Shown here: one piece after another, positions 13,640 through 25,855 of the stretch | Layout: every line of letters starts with the position of its first letter | Numbering within the stretch: position 1 is the first letter of the stretch | Assembly (NCBI GenBank): GCA_914767715.1 | Contig: OU612074.1 | Location: 635,501 to 699,500 of the forward strand | Source of the DNA: Membranipora membranacea | Lineage: Eukaryota > Bryozoa > Gymnolaemata > Cheilostomatida > Membraniporidae | DNA: 64,000 bases | Direction of reading: 5' to 3' | Made by a program: the position numbers and the translations under genes | The notes under the pieces: generated by a model | Seen by the model: the letters and a program-made list of their open reading frames with translations, nothing else | What the model was told of the DNA's origin: nothing | The model's database searches: none

Positions 13640-16230
13640 ATTCAGAGGCCCCGGACAAATTTGATTTAGCATAAATTGGTAGTAAATCCGTCAGACAATT
13701 TTATAAAGTCAGCCAGATGCAAAGTTGTGTTTTAAGGTTTTGACATGAATCTATTTTGAGTGTTTTCTCTCTGATTTTTGAGTAATTTGGGCAGTCAAAA
13801 ATAAAGTGAATATTTGAATCCGATATCGCACCACATTTAGGGCAGGATGACTCGTCAGCGATGTTCATTCGGTTTAAGTGTTCTCTGAATGGACCATGAC
13901 CTGTGATAGTGTTTACAACATATGACAGAAGTGGCCTTCTGAGTTGCAAAAGGGGTTTCGATTTTTGACCCTTGATATGTCTAGTAATGGTTTTTGTCTT
14001 TGTACATTTCTTTGAGTTGAACCACCTATCTTCAAAAGAGCTGATAGCTTGTTCTTTGATCTTTTGTTTTATGACTGTTTGAGCAATAGGGGGTGAGGGT
14101 TCAGGATCGAGGGTATCAAGTGCACCTCCGAGGTTGGCAAGCTCATCAGCACGCTCATAACCATTGATCCCAGAGTGGGCAGGGACCCAGATAAGGGTGA
14201 TGGAGTTACTCTTCACAAGGGTATTTATGTTGTGTATGCATTCGTGTTTGGTTTTTTTTTTAACTTCAGGGTTTTGAAGGGACTGGAGTGAAGAGAGACC
14301 GACTGTGATTATAGCTATTTTTCTATTCCTGGAACATTCAAGAACAAGTATCAAAGTCTTGAAGCGGAACAGTTGAGTTTTGCCAGTCTTCTCTGGTTGG
14401 GAATGAAAACTCAATATTTGGGTGGCAAAATAAAATCTCTGTGTGTTTGTGGTCATTTGGTTGGTGAAAGAGTCAGGCATATGATTAACAATGTTAGTGT
14501 GATTATATATGTTTGAGCTTAAGAGCATGTTGCCACGAACCAGACGGTACACTGAGTTCATAGCAGCCTGCTTTGTTTTGATTTCAATCAGGATAATGTT
14601 GAAAAGAACCTCAAGGGCTAATCCTGGTGTTGTTTTAAAAGCACCAGTTGCCAGCAAAAGAGCGGACCTGTTAATTCTGGCAATCTTGGTTGAACACGAG
14701 GTTTTTTGGACTGCTTCCCACCAGACCAAAGCACCATGAAGAAAGCCAGGCTGTACTATTGATTGTAGGATCCATAACATCTGTTTCGGGCCGAGTCCCC
14801 ATGTTTTATTGATTGCATTTTTACACATCCACATGATGGACAGAGATTTTTGAGTTTTTTGGTTATGTGGTATGACCATGTCCGTCTTTGGTCAATATAT
14901 ATACCAAGGTATTTAACATTTGTTTTGCACCAATTTTCTATGATTCCAAGAGCAAATTGAGTGACTTCTGCTGCTCTTGGTTTTCGATACAGATGACTAG
15001 GTCATCCGCATATCCCAGACACCATATTTTGTGATTCCGTAATATGATTATGAGTTCATCCATTACAAGATTCCAAAGAAGGGGGGAGAGGATTCCTCCT
15101 TGAGGACAACCCTTGGTGATTGATCTGCTCACTGATTTCCCTTGGAGGGTGACATAGATGTAGCGGTTTTGAGCATGGATGTGATGAACTGAACTATAAA
15201 CTTTGGACATTTGTGATTCTGCAATGCATTCTGAATGGATGTACATGTTGTGTGGTCAAAGGCTCCTTGTATATCTAGAAATGTGCATAAGACACTGTTT
15301 TTACAGTGTAGAGCGTTTTCCAATTTGCAAACCAGGTGGTGAAGGGCAGTATCTGTGGATTTGTCTATAGAGTATGCATGCTGTTTTGAATTCAGTGGCT
15401 GTTCACTTAGGACATTGCACTTGAGGTACACTTCAACTAGGCGTTCCAATGATTTCAATAAGAAACATGTCAGGTCAGGCTTATTGGACCGAATGATTTA
15501 GGGTTAGAATAGTCTTTTTTACCTGCTTTCGGGATAAAAACAACTTTGGTCTGTTGCCAGGTCTTTGGGATATAATCTGTAATGAGTACCAGTTTGAATA
15601 ATTCAGTGATAACATGAGATACATAGGGTATCGCCAACTTAAGGCAAATAGGAAAAATTCCATCTGGCCCAGGGTTTTTGTATGGTTGAAAATTATTCAC
15701 TGCCCACGTTATCTTTTGTTCTGTAATCATTTGGTTGATTTCATTCCAGCTTAGGATGTTAGTGGGGGAGGGGGGGGGGGGTGGTCAGGCTGAGATGAAA
15801 AATGATTGCCAGTGTCTGTATTAAAGCTCCTATGGTTTGGGAAGGGTGTGTCTAAAAGGACCTGAATGGTGTCACCTGGACTTGAAGTTAAAAGACCATC
15901 AGGCTTTCTTATACAATCCAATTGATGTTCATTGGTTTTGCATAATGGTTTTTGATTTTTGGACGATGCACTTATTGTTTCAGCTTCAGTGCAGAATCGT
16001 TGCCAGGAGAGGAATTTGGCTTGATTGATTTGTTTTTTATATTCTTTTGTGAGCGATCTGTAGGTTTCCCAGTTTTGATCTGGAAGATTTCCATTATTTT
16101 GGCCTTTTGAACTTTTGCGAGACTTTTGCAATGCTCTTCTGGTATTTCTTCTCAGGCGTTTTAAATCAGCATTCCACCATGGGTTGGATCTGCTCCCTCT
16201 GAACTTGGATTGAGGACACTTGATGGGCAT
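13640..16230 (-). mobile_element. Non-LTR retrotransposon (LINE) with RT, RNase H and Cys/His tail, degraded
   Basis: Read on the minus strand from 16230 to 13640. First comes the region after the endonuclease (NPWWNADLKRLRRNTRRAL, about 16180-15960). Next is a reverse transcriptase spread over several frames: KNPGPDGIFP near 15680, FLDIQGAFDH near 15280, GCPQGGILSPLL near 15100 and the catalytic GYADDLVI near 15010. Then an RNase H-like domain (13701-14879; WVPAHSGINGYERADELANL near 14150) and a final CPKCG...HFIFDCPNY motif near 13830. The domain order is that of the I/Jockey-like group of LINEs. The 5' end (ORF1 and most of the endonuclease) is missing; frameshifts and a G-run at 15764-15780 break the RT. 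The clade is not certain. The RNase H part keeps a 392-codon open frame, so the copy is fairly young. Confidence 0.88.
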
Positions 16231-16994
16231 TTTTGAATGTAGCAAGGGATTGACTCAGCTTAACATGATTGGGTAAGTCGTTAAACTTCTGAGCACCAAA
16301 ATTAGCTAAAGCAAACCTAAAATTTTCCTTGGGTAGTCTAAACCCTGAACTTTTAGCAAGCCGAGTTTCACTAGTTAATTTCTCGGGGAGCAGATTGGTA
16401 TCAATTATTGGGACTAAACTATTAACAATTTTATAAAACGTCAGCAGATACAAATATTCGAAACGCAAAGTTAAAACAGGGATGTTGTAGGTCTTTCGAG
16501 TATTATCTTTAGAACTGTTATAGTCTATAATTTTCAAACATCTATTCTCAATTTTCAAACATTCTTTTTTGACATAGTCGTTTGTGGTAAATAAAACAGG
16601 AGAGCTGTATTCCAGATTAGAACGTATAAGTCCAATGTACCAAAGCTTAGCTAATTTAGGTGTCAGGAATTTTCTATTACGTTGAAAGTTGGTGATTATT
16701 GGATAAAGTTTTTGTTTAATTTTACTGGTATGAGATTTAAAATTTAATTTGTTATCAAGAATCACCCTTAAGTACTTAATTTTGTCAGATTGTTTGAAAA
16801 TGAGATTGTTAAATTTAAGTTCCGGAGGTTTGATGTTACGTTTATTAGAAATGGTCATGACATCCGTTTTACCGCTGTTTAGAACAAGGCAATTTTCACT
16901 GTACCAACTGGATGCTTGATGAATGCTTTTTTCCATATGTTTTGTGGAAATATCTGGGTTTTCCCCACTGGTGACTAGTAGGCAGTCATCAGCA
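16226..16994 (-). mobile_element. CR1-like LINE fragment (RT catalytic box to C-terminus)
   Basis: The minus-strand frame begins with the RT catalytic box YADDCLLVTSGENPD at the 16.99 kb end. It continues through the thumb region (SSWYSENCLVLNSGKTDVM, then KIKYLRVILDNKLNF) and a long C-terminal part with LAKLWYIGLIRSNLEYSSPV and FGAQKFNDLPNHVKLSQS. These are hallmarks of CR1/L2-type LINEs. About 250 codons are uninterrupted. The 3' side stops abruptly after SLATFKNA, where it is fused to the neighbouring RNase H-LINE (junction about 16226-16232). The 5' side ends in the palindrome at 16966-17026. Confidence 0.85.
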
Positions 16995-17026
16995 TATTAT
17001 AGATGACTGCCTACTAGTCACCAGTG
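16966..17026. repeat. Perfect 25-nt inverted repeat at a LINE-LINE junction
   Basis: Arms 16966-16990 and 17002-17026 are exact reverse complements, with an 11 nt AT-rich loop. The left arm is part of the CR1-like RT (it encodes the YADD box region). The right arm is an inverted copy of it, running directly into the second RNase H-LINE copy at 17027. Confidence 0.9.
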
Positions 17027-17668
17027 ATTAACAATGTTAGTATGATTATATATGTTTGAGCTTAAGAGCATGTTGCTACGAACCAGACGGTACACTGAGT
17101 TCATAGCAGCCTGCTTTGTTTTGATTTCAATTGGGATAATGTTGAAAAGAACCTCAAGGGCTAATCCTGGTGTTGTTTTAAAAGCACCAGTTGCCAGTAA
17201 AAGAGCGGACCTGTTAATTCTGGCAATCTTGGTTGAACATGAGGTTTTTTGGACTGCTTCCCACCAGACCAAAGCACCATGAAGAAAGCCAGGCTGTACT
17301 ATTGATTGAATGATCCATAACATCTGTTTCCGGCCGAGTCCCATGTTTTATTGATTGCATTTTTACACATCTACATGATGGACAGAGATTTTTGAGTTTT
17401 TATGGTTATGTGGTGTGACCATGTCGATATTTGGTCAATATATATACCAAGGTATTTAACATGTTTTTGGTATTGAGTATGATCCTAAAAAATTTTGATT
17501 TTGGGTAGCGAGTATTTTGTTTTCTTTGTCACCAGCAGAGACTCTGCTTTTTTTGGATTCTCCAATTTTCTATGATTCCGAGAGCAAATTGAGTGACTTC
17601 TGCTGTGATCTTTGGCTCTTGGTTTTCGATACAGATGACTAGGTCATCGGCATATCCCAGACACCACT
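17027..17668 (-). mobile_element. Second partial copy of the RNase H-LINE
   Basis: Closely resembles the segment at about 14488-15030 of the larger element, with only scattered base changes over the first 430 nt. The minus-strand translation MLWIIQSIVQPGFLHGALVW corresponds to MLWILQSIVQPGFLHGALVW. It carries about 100 nt (17462-17560) that the larger copy has lost, so the two are separate insertions or an old duplication rather than an assembly echo. Homology ends after the codons of the YADD box near 17668. Confidence 0.85.
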
Positions 17669-19037
17669 CGGCTACGTCGACCCGCTGAAGCTTACAGCTT
17701 ACAGCTTTTCATTGCTATATATTGTAAATATATGGGTAAAGGAAGCTGTTTTCAAATTTTTATTTGAATTTAAGCTTTCATGGCACATATCAGACAAAAA
17801 TCTATGAATAGCATATCCTCATCTGGTTTTACTAGGCATATGTGGAAGAACACAGGACTGTGATTCAGCCGTTTCTTCTAGTTTTTTCAAAAACACTTTT
17901 TAAAAAAGTGATATGAGGCACTGGATTTGGGTTTTTATATACACATGCAGTTATCATAAACACAAAACTGAAGGTTTGTGGATGAGTGAGAGAGCTCAAG
18001 CTCGTCCAACTAAGTGTGTTAGCTATCTTGTATTGGTAGCTAACTTGTTCAAAGATTTCAGGCTGGCTTATTGTTTTTTAAATTGTTTTAAACTGAATTT
18101 GGTTACATGATTCATTGAGTTTAATTTTGCTAAAATATCGAATTCGCCAAAATTTTGATTTGTTAGAGGAAATTCATTTTGAAAGTTAAAATTTAAAATT
18201 TCTAAAATTTGAAATTTAGTATTCGCTTAAAGTTTATAAGACACTAAAATAAACCAGGTTCGTTTGAATTTAAGCTTGAAACTGAAAGAATGAGTATGGA
18301 AACTTAGTATCCTTAGAAAATTCAAGTAACCCTCCAACACTTTTGTGCTACATGAATAGTCTTTCGAAGTCCTCACCAAGTTATGATTCAGTTTTATTGT
18401 CATAATCGTCGTTAATCATCCCTAGCATATCACTGGGATTGGCATAAGATGAATATCAATGAAAGTTTGGCCCTTCTCGCGACTTTCAATCTATCCTAGT
18501 TTACCTTTCCATCATCTCACACAAGCTTAAATATATCAAGTTTTGTAATAATCCTTTCCATTACCCCAGCAGGGCAGAGTTAGAATGTCAGAGAAGGTTA
18601 AAACGCTTAACTTTTAAAGGGTTTAGATAAACATATGAGCAATAAAATAGCCTTATTAGAGAGCTTGATAAGCCCTAATCTACATTATGGGTAAGCATGT
18701 TGTATTATGAGTGGTTATTAAATAGATAAATGACTCTTACTGTAACACCCACTCTTAGTTCTGCTCCGAAAAAGTTAGTAAGGTCTACTTTTGATACAAA
18801 TTTCCTGTTTTAAGGCTACCTGCACAAACTTGATATCAAACTATGATCCATGAGCTATGATCATCAGATCTTGGTTGTGTTATTTGTTTTCGGTACATGT
18901 TTATCATAACTTGCGGAAGGCTGTCAGAAAGGTACAATGTTACTAAGGTTGATAGTTTAGATAGATTTTCAAAGATTATCGGGTGATGTCTCATTATGAC
19001 TTTCAATCCGTTTAGTGTTCAACTTTATTTTACACAG
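17669..19037. other. Intergenic, no gene recognised
   Basis: AT-rich stretch between the LINE cluster and the ankyrin-like gene. It has A/T homopolymer runs and AAATTT-rich low complexity (18120-18240), but no protein-like exon on either strand. Upstream exons or the promoter of the gene starting near 19038 could lie here but are not identifiable. Confidence 0.4.
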
Positions 19038-22000
19038 CTGATAATGGAGGGCCAGACTAACTATGAGATGCTGAATAACATCGTCACGTCTATCATAGAA
19101 AATCACCGCTGTGAAAAAATCGATCTGACTAGTCTGAGTTTTGCTTGTGACAAATCTCAGCGACGAAGAGAAGATTCCTCTATTCTTAAAGTCAAAGGAA
19201 GAATCCCATACTGCACTCTCCTTCGCCATCACATCTGATAAAACAGCAGTTGCCTACATAATGCTAGGAAGCCTGTCGTCTGCGGGTCTGGAAGAAGTTT
19301 TGCTTTTGCGTTCTCATGCACCATTACACAGGGCAGCTCTGCATGGAAAACTCGAGATGTTCAATATTCTGTTCAAGATGATGAAATCAAAACTGGATAA
19401 CGAGACCATCCTAAAGATTATCAATCACAAATGTCTTCCTGAGGGCCTGTCTGTTCTAGGGAATCTCATTATTTGTGATAAATATTGTGACCCGCAAATA
19501 CCTGAAATGGCTGACATTCGTCTCAGCAACATTCCTCAGAACGATGATCTCCTGGATTTACTGCGAGATGAAATGCCACACAACGGGTACCAACCCTTCC
19601 ATGATGCAGTGTATCGCGGAAAGTTCTATATGGTCAATAAAATGCTGCTTCGCCTGGATGCTGAGCAACAGCTCACACTACTAGAGCTTGAAAACAGAAA
19701 TGGGTCTACTCCTCTAGGCGTGGCATTCCATGAAATCACAGAAGATAGTTATAACTATCATTATCTTGGGGAGGAACGATGCGAGAAGAAATTGTACAAA
19801 ATTGGTCAATTTCTCTGAAACTTGCTCAGCAGAATAATCCTTGGAGGCAACCCCTTAGCACAGCTGGTAAGTAGAATTATAAAAGTACATAAAAATTACC
19901 ACATGTTATCAATAATCGGATTAATCAGCAACATTGAAACTTCCTGCTATATTTTCCACATGAGAATCCTATTCTTATAATACTGATATGTGGCATCAAG
20001 ACCAAATCCTTACTAAAGTCACAGAACCTATGAGTGAATTGCTGCGGTTTAATAAACAATTTTTTTCGCATTTACAAATCTCCACACACTTCCAAGTCAC
20101 AACACATAAAATCCCTTATGATTCATTGGCTATGTGAGGACAAAAAACTAAGACAGGCGCCAAGAGTAAAGCTAGATATAGCACCCTGTATCAAAGCAAA
20201 TTTGTTAATTGATTTAAAGTACTTGAATACCCTGGCACTGAGGCGCTGTGACTTACCCTTCTAATGAAGATCTGCAACATTTCACTGAATTCTGGCCACT
20301 ACTGAGATAGCTGACCCCATACGACGTCATGTGATATTGCCTTTATTTTATTTTCACTTGTAGGTAGAGGGCAGACTGAGTTACAGAGAAGCAATATAAC
20401 AAATACTACTGTGCGGAGAGTAGATGACTTGGAGAGAGTTATGACTCATATACTGGAGGATAGAAGAAGAGCTAATCAGCACCTAGCCAGTATGTAGGCA
20501 GGCTAATATTTATTCCAATATGTTACAATGACCACTCATATCCAGTTGGTTTAAATATGTTTTTTTTTCTTTTAAATCAGATGGTCATTTCTCAGGCCAC
20601 ATCCTGGAGCATGGGGAATTGCCTTTAGCCACAATTTCTGCCCAAGGTTGCTCACTGATTTCAGGCAGGTTGAGCACAACTGGAGGCCGACCAAACCGCA
20701 GTTGTCGTTGGGCTGCAGTGGGATTCGCACCCACAGCTTGCACATTCGTATGCTGTAGGACTGGCCTTCTAACCGATTGAGCCATCTCCTATGCCTGACT
20801 TATACTGTATTGACGAGCAGCCATTCATTATGGGAAGCATAGTTCTTTGGGTGAAGTGTTATCCATTTCATCAATAATAATTATCTGATTGATGAAAAGA
20901 TGTAGCCTTTGATACCTTCAACATCGTTGTTATTGGAAACATCAGCTATAATCTAATTAGGAAAATGTTGGCTACCATATTAATATTGTATAATTGTAAT
21001 TGAGATTGAGTTTTGGGGTCATGCTTCTGTAATATCCCTGAAACCAATCACTATTTTGCAAAAAGTAGCTTTGTGAGTTATTGTTAAAAATGGACCGGGC
21101 TTACATGTTTCATCCCATTTCGAATCATTAAAAAATATGCGATGCTATTTGAATATCGATTATTATTAAAATTACTTTAAAAAACTAATGAAATATATGA
21201 CATTTTAAATCGCAACTCGGATCTTCCATATGATACAAGATTTAAAACGATTTGAAATCCTTACTAAATCAAACAACAATTGGGATGAGAGGTATCTGTT
21301 GTGCTGTGAAATTAAACCGTACAACAGATACTTAATGGGAGTTGAGGCAGGATTTTGGTCCGATCCCATGAGTGGGCTGGCGGAGCGTCTGTGGGCCCAC
21401 GGTGGACGCTGAGGGGCAGTAACACCCTTGCTGTGGCTCATTTTTGTGTCCTGGTGCCTTGTGGCTGGAAAGTGGGACGGCTGCCACTCTAGTCTCTGGA
21501 CTATCTAGCTGTTCCCATGCTTTTTATACTATAACAAAGAATAATGTCTAATTATTGACTGTTTTACAGAATTGGCACGGATAGTCACTAATCAGCCTCT
21601 TAGAGAGGAGATTATAAGAATAAGGACGGACCTTGATGAAATCTTGGTTAGTTATCCACAATGTTTAAAATGTATCCATGTATATGTGTATAATATGTTT
21701 TGTCACATCGCAATGAGAGATCTACTAAACTGTGAACCATACCTGACAAGTCTCCCTTTTTGGTAGGGAGCCTCCCAGTTTTTAGGGGTTTTTCCACCTC
21801 CTCCCTATCTCCCTTTTTCCTCCCTTTTTTCAGCTTCCTTCACCCAGACGACTTTTTAAGCTTCTCGTTGCAAGAGAAACTATGTTTTCCTACCCCAACA
21901 GTACATATACCTATATATAATTGCCTATTAACATACTATCTCTCCTCGTTCGTATGAAGTGCAACAATATAATTTGTAAAATCAGGTAAAATTACACCTT

Positions 22001-22682
22001 CACTGCTGGACACGCAGAGTAGTACTCCGGGTCGGGAGTTCGTCCGCGGAGACCTCCTGATTTCTGGGTCTACCAACTTGTCATGTATGCTGTGAACTAG
22101 TTTGTATTATCTTAAGCCTTGAAGCTTACAACACAGAAAATAAGATAATGCAAAAGTTTGAGTTTTGCTGCCTTTGAGTGACCTTTGTATAATACACATT
22201 TTAGACAGATGTAGAGAGCTTAAATATGAGAGGGCACAGGCAGGAGAATGATGCTCACGAAATAGCAAAACGTATTCAAGGTAAACAAATCCCTGTGATT
22301 GATTGATGGCTGTATCATTACCAGCATTTAGCCAGATTTGGATAATTAAATTTTTAATTTTTTCTTTTAAACTCTATTGATTGTTTATTTGCTGTCAATA
22401 CTGCACTACTCTGAGTTTACCTTTTTTGATATTGCAGTATACTTTTATTGGGATAATCTTTATATTTTTTGTTATAGATTAAGTTGAACAGCATAATCTA
22501 AGTTAAACTCATTCTCATTCAAAGGCAGTTGTTACCGCGACTGTTATTATCATAGTTACTGTTGTTATTATCATTCTTTGTTTATTCTCAAAGGTCTAGA
22601 ATCGCAACATGAAGAAGTAGCACCTGTTCAACCTGAAGAGATAAATGAGGGTGAGCTGGAGGGAGCTGTTGGTGGGGTTTAA
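19038..22682 (+). CDS. Ankyrin-repeat-like protein gene, five exons, largest exon with two frameshifts
   Basis: Family not recognised beyond ankyrin-like repeats. Exons inferred: 19038-19866, 20364-20489, 21570-21646, 22205-22280, 22594-22682 (TAA). Exon 1 has an ATG at 19044 (MEGQTNYEMLNNIVTSII). It contains segments of ankyrin type (HAPLHRAALHGKLEMFNILF; GYQPFHDAVYRGKFYMVNKM; NRNGSTPLGVAFHE). The C-terminal exons encode a charged, probably coiled-coil tail (RRVDDLERVMTHILEDRRR; EEIIRIRTDLDEIL). Phases of exons 2-5 agree perfectly, and the exon 1 donor agrees with exon 2 only in the frame reading ISLKLAQQNNPWRQPLSTAG. Exon 1 therefore starts in one frame, shifts +1 near 19145-19160, runs about 650 nt, then shifts back near 19805-19812. 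Possible causes are compensating indels, early pseudogenisation or sequence errors. An alternative donor exists at 22650. True 5' exons may be missing. Confidence 0.6.
20590..20790 (-). mobile_element. tRNA-derived SINE
   Basis: Minus-strand sequence starts GGAGATGGCTCAATCGGTTA (A-box-like) and about 40 nt on has GGGTGCGAATCCCAC (B-box-like). This is an internal RNA polymerase III promoter in tRNA-head layout, followed by an unrelated body. It sits in an intron of the ankyrin-like gene, in antisense. Confidence 0.7.
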
Positions 22683-24179
22683 ATCATCTCACCAAAACAA
22701 AGCACTGGTACCATAATAACAGTACCTGTAATATCTACAAGGAGAAGGTGAAGCCACCTTTAACATTGATGGCTTATGACTGAGTGAAACTTGAAAATTG
22801 ACTCAAAGCTTTGTTTGCTTTTACATTGCTATTTAGTATTAGTAAAACACACTTTTTGTACACTTTGTTAGTGATAACATCCAACCCTTTAATCACAACC
22901 CAATTTAAGCACATTGTTTTGTTGCATCCATATAGGTTTGTAAGAGTTTGTGGTAATCACTCCTAAATTCCTGGTCCCTGCCTTGATAGATTTGGACAAA
23001 TTAAAATTTTTGTGATCTTTTTTTCAAGAAAAAGATAACTCTGAACTTTCAATATGTGAGATTTCCTTGCCTTGTGTTATCATATTGCCATCATAGCTCA
23101 TGAGATATAATTGGGAGATCCTGTATGAGCACAAATTTTGATTCACATCAGTTTACCTCATTTATTTCCAATTACACAGACCAGCAACAGATTCTTTCCT
23201 TTTTATGCAGCCAGGTTCTGTTAGAGGGGTACTACATTTATTCCATTTCCAATCTTTAGTGATAGCCATCGGTTGTGGTGTTTCATGAGTTGTTGTTTTA
23301 ATCCACTATCATTCTGCCCCAATTTAGTATAAGTAATAATTATTGCTAGCTAGGATGATGTATTGAGAAGCAATGTCACAGATATTTATCTGGTTTCACC
23401 AGGGAGAATGGTTTCACTCACCTTTTAAAAATGTGAGTTTTTAAAAAGCCTTTAATAAAAGATTTGTCAAATTTATGATTTCCAACCTTTATTTAACATG
23501 GAGGTTTACTTCATCAATTATTACAGTGGGTATGATTCTCTCACACACAATGATCTCCTGCAAAATATCTGACATCATGGCAAAATTTTGTATCCTTGAA
23601 TTTTCTTGTATTTTTCTCGCTTAAATCAATGTCCTTACGGCCTTTGAAAACTTATAAAAGAAACATAGGACTTTATTTAAATCAAACACCGCCGATGGTT
23701 TTAGCAAATGCCTTCTTTTAATGAATTGAAGGATAACTCCAGGATAACTTCTCAACACATATTTGATAACAGAACCAGGTTGTGATGATGTGTGATTGCT
23801 GCAACACATTGCACTCTGTTTTTCTCAACGATATGCTCTTCTATCTTGATCACTTAAACATTTCGCTTCCAATAAATGGTAAAGATTGAAACAAACTAAC
23901 AATTACTCTGATGGGATATGCTTATGTGTCAAGTTTAGAGTGCAGACAACAGTGTAGTGGATGCTGTTGGATAGTTTTCAAAGTATTGCTCAAGACGCAC
24001 AGATAACTGTGAGGTATAATGCTACTAATTCATCGGATTCAAATAGGAAAACAGCACAGCAGCCAATCTCCTATAACTTAAAAGGTGCCCTCGTCGTCAC
24101 TGTTCACAACAAACTTTGAGACATTTCTTCATGTCAGCAATCAATAAAAGTAATAAAACTATCCTAGAAGGAGTAAGAG
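22683..24179. other. Intergenic, nothing recognised
   Basis: About 1.5 kb of AT-rich DNA after the stop codon of the ankyrin-like gene. It probably includes that gene's 3' UTR. Short open frames on both strands have no protein-like composition. Confidence 0.4.
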
Positions 24180-24330
24180 AAGGAGGTGGCTCAGTAGTAT
24201 AGGCTGCCTTTCCTTTAGCATGCAAATGTTGAAGGTGTTGGAGTTGGTTGGCCCACAGGTGTGCTCCAACCTGCCTGCAAACAGAGAGCAACCTTGCCAT
24301 TAAGGCACTTATATTTCGCCACCCATGCTG
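24180..24330 (+). mobile_element. tRNA-derived SINE, degraded
   Basis: The A-box-like GAGGTGGCTCAGTAGTATAG at the left end is followed by a body containing CACAGGTGTGCTCC and CCATTAAGGCAC. The body matches the SINE at 25690-25855 (CCAGGTGTGCTCTGACC and CCTTAAGGCACAC), read on the opposite strand. The B-box region is eroded. Confidence 0.6.
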
Positions 24331-24417
24331 TGGGGTGTGGCGAGTGATAAAACACCATTTTAAGCAAACTTGATCTTTTTTAATGTCAAATTTGAGCTTA
24401 CTGTAAAAATATTCCAG

Positions 24418-24588
24418 CTTCTCAATGAGGATGAAGATACCTGTCTTCAATTTTCATTAGGCAAATACAGAACTTTCAAACCAGTTGAGTTGACTCAATC
24501 ACAAGCTGAGAACATAGTGAGCATACTGGTTGACCTTCTCTACCTACCAACTGTCAAATCAAATGACCTGATCTCCACCAAATTCTAA
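24418..24588 (+). other. Possible orphan terminal exon, unknown protein
   Basis: Preceded by a plausible acceptor (AATATTCCAG). It runs 56 codons to TAA with protein-like composition: LLNEDEDTCLQFSLGKYRTF, then ELTQSQAENIVSILVDLL. Its phase does not match the alternative donor at 22650, so it cannot simply be joined to the ankyrin-like gene. It may be a transposon fragment or an exon of an unseen gene. Confidence 0.25.
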
Positions 24589-25689
24589 GCGTGCCTTTAT
24601 AGAGGCCAAATGAGTTTCTGTCAGCGGCAACACTGGTATAATGATAGTTGTAATATTAACTATTTCATATTCTACAGATTCAGATAAAATAAAGCAACAG
24701 AATTACTCAAATGATTTGATAATGAAACGATATATATTCAGTGAGAGCTTACCAAATATTAAAGTGAAAAAAAAGATGATTTCAATTTTTTAAAATATTA
24801 AGCAGTAAATTATTTATTTATTTGGAAAACAAGTTGGATTTTGCACGGGTCGCAAAGGAAAGTCTGTGGCTGGATCACAGAACCCAATTCTTGCAACAGT
24901 TTGATTTCCATTCTGAACAGTGGTGTTTTCATTGACATTTCCAAGAGCATAGACAGCTTGTACTCTTACTCTGCGCCATTAATCTAGTCTTAACTTAATT
25001 CTTCTCACTATATCCGGCCTTGAGTCATAAAGGTTTCTCTGCTCCAAAGGGTCATCTGCAAAAGAAATAAAATATGATGTTATATGATTGATACAGTTAT
25101 TGATAAATTGAATGTCAAACTTGCTGATTAATTGACTGGTCGAACCATTGCTGCTATAGAAGCAGTGCTAAGGGCCAATAGATGGACAGTCAAAACGATA
25201 TAATTTCTGATTTCATTGAGGTTAAGTCTCCTCACAGCTAGCATCAACATCAGGTGCAAACAACAGTTTGGAAAATATTCAAATTCATAATTGCTGCATC
25301 GAGAACATTTTGTTCATTTAATTTTGCTGTTAGCTTAGAAGATATTCCAAATACAGTAGGTTTCACAGAAGCAAACACTTTCTTGTACCAGGTAACTTAC
25401 ACCTAAGGTTGAAGAGACATCTTATGACATTTTTTCCGTCCTCGTCTCTTAGACAGGTGTCTCCTTCTAGAGTAGGAAAAAGTTTGATTCTCAGCCGGCT
25501 TCACATAGTTACCATCAGCTCCCGCATAACCATCTCCTGCTTCCAGTCCTTATATCTACAGGCAAACAGACACACAGTGGCATCTTTGTTTCAGTCAATA
25601 AAGACAAGCTGATGCAAAACTTTATTTTATCTTTTATTCTACGTTAAAAAAATTGTAGGTTGAAATCGCAAGGGCTAGTCACTCACCAA

Positions 25690-25855
25690 ATAATGTGTGC
25701 CTTAAGGGCGAGGCCGCAATGCCTGTGCCAATTTGTAGGTAGGTCAGAGCACACCTGGGGGTCCAACAACTCCCAGTAGTCAGTGGACTGCAGTGGGATT
25801 GGAACCGACGACCTTTAACACTGGCATGCTGAAGGACCACTGAGCCACCTTCCAC
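25690..25855 (-). mobile_element. tRNA-derived SINE
   Basis: Minus strand: GGAAGGTGGCTCAGTGGTCC (A box), then GTCGGTTCCAATCCC (B box) about 40 nt later, then a body with CCCCAGGTGTGCTCTGACC. Same family as 24180-24330. It lies in an intron of the sulfatase pseudogene, on the same strand as that gene. Confidence 0.75.

Noticed and set aside
14509-14739. Plus-strand frame also repeated at 17052-17282
   Set aside because: It is the antisense shadow of the LINE coding sequence; its conservation between copies follows from the element being duplicated.
20034-20264. 76-codon frame in an intron of the ankyrin-like gene
   Set aside because: There is no clear acceptor or donor, and the exon 1 to exon 2 phase already agrees without it.
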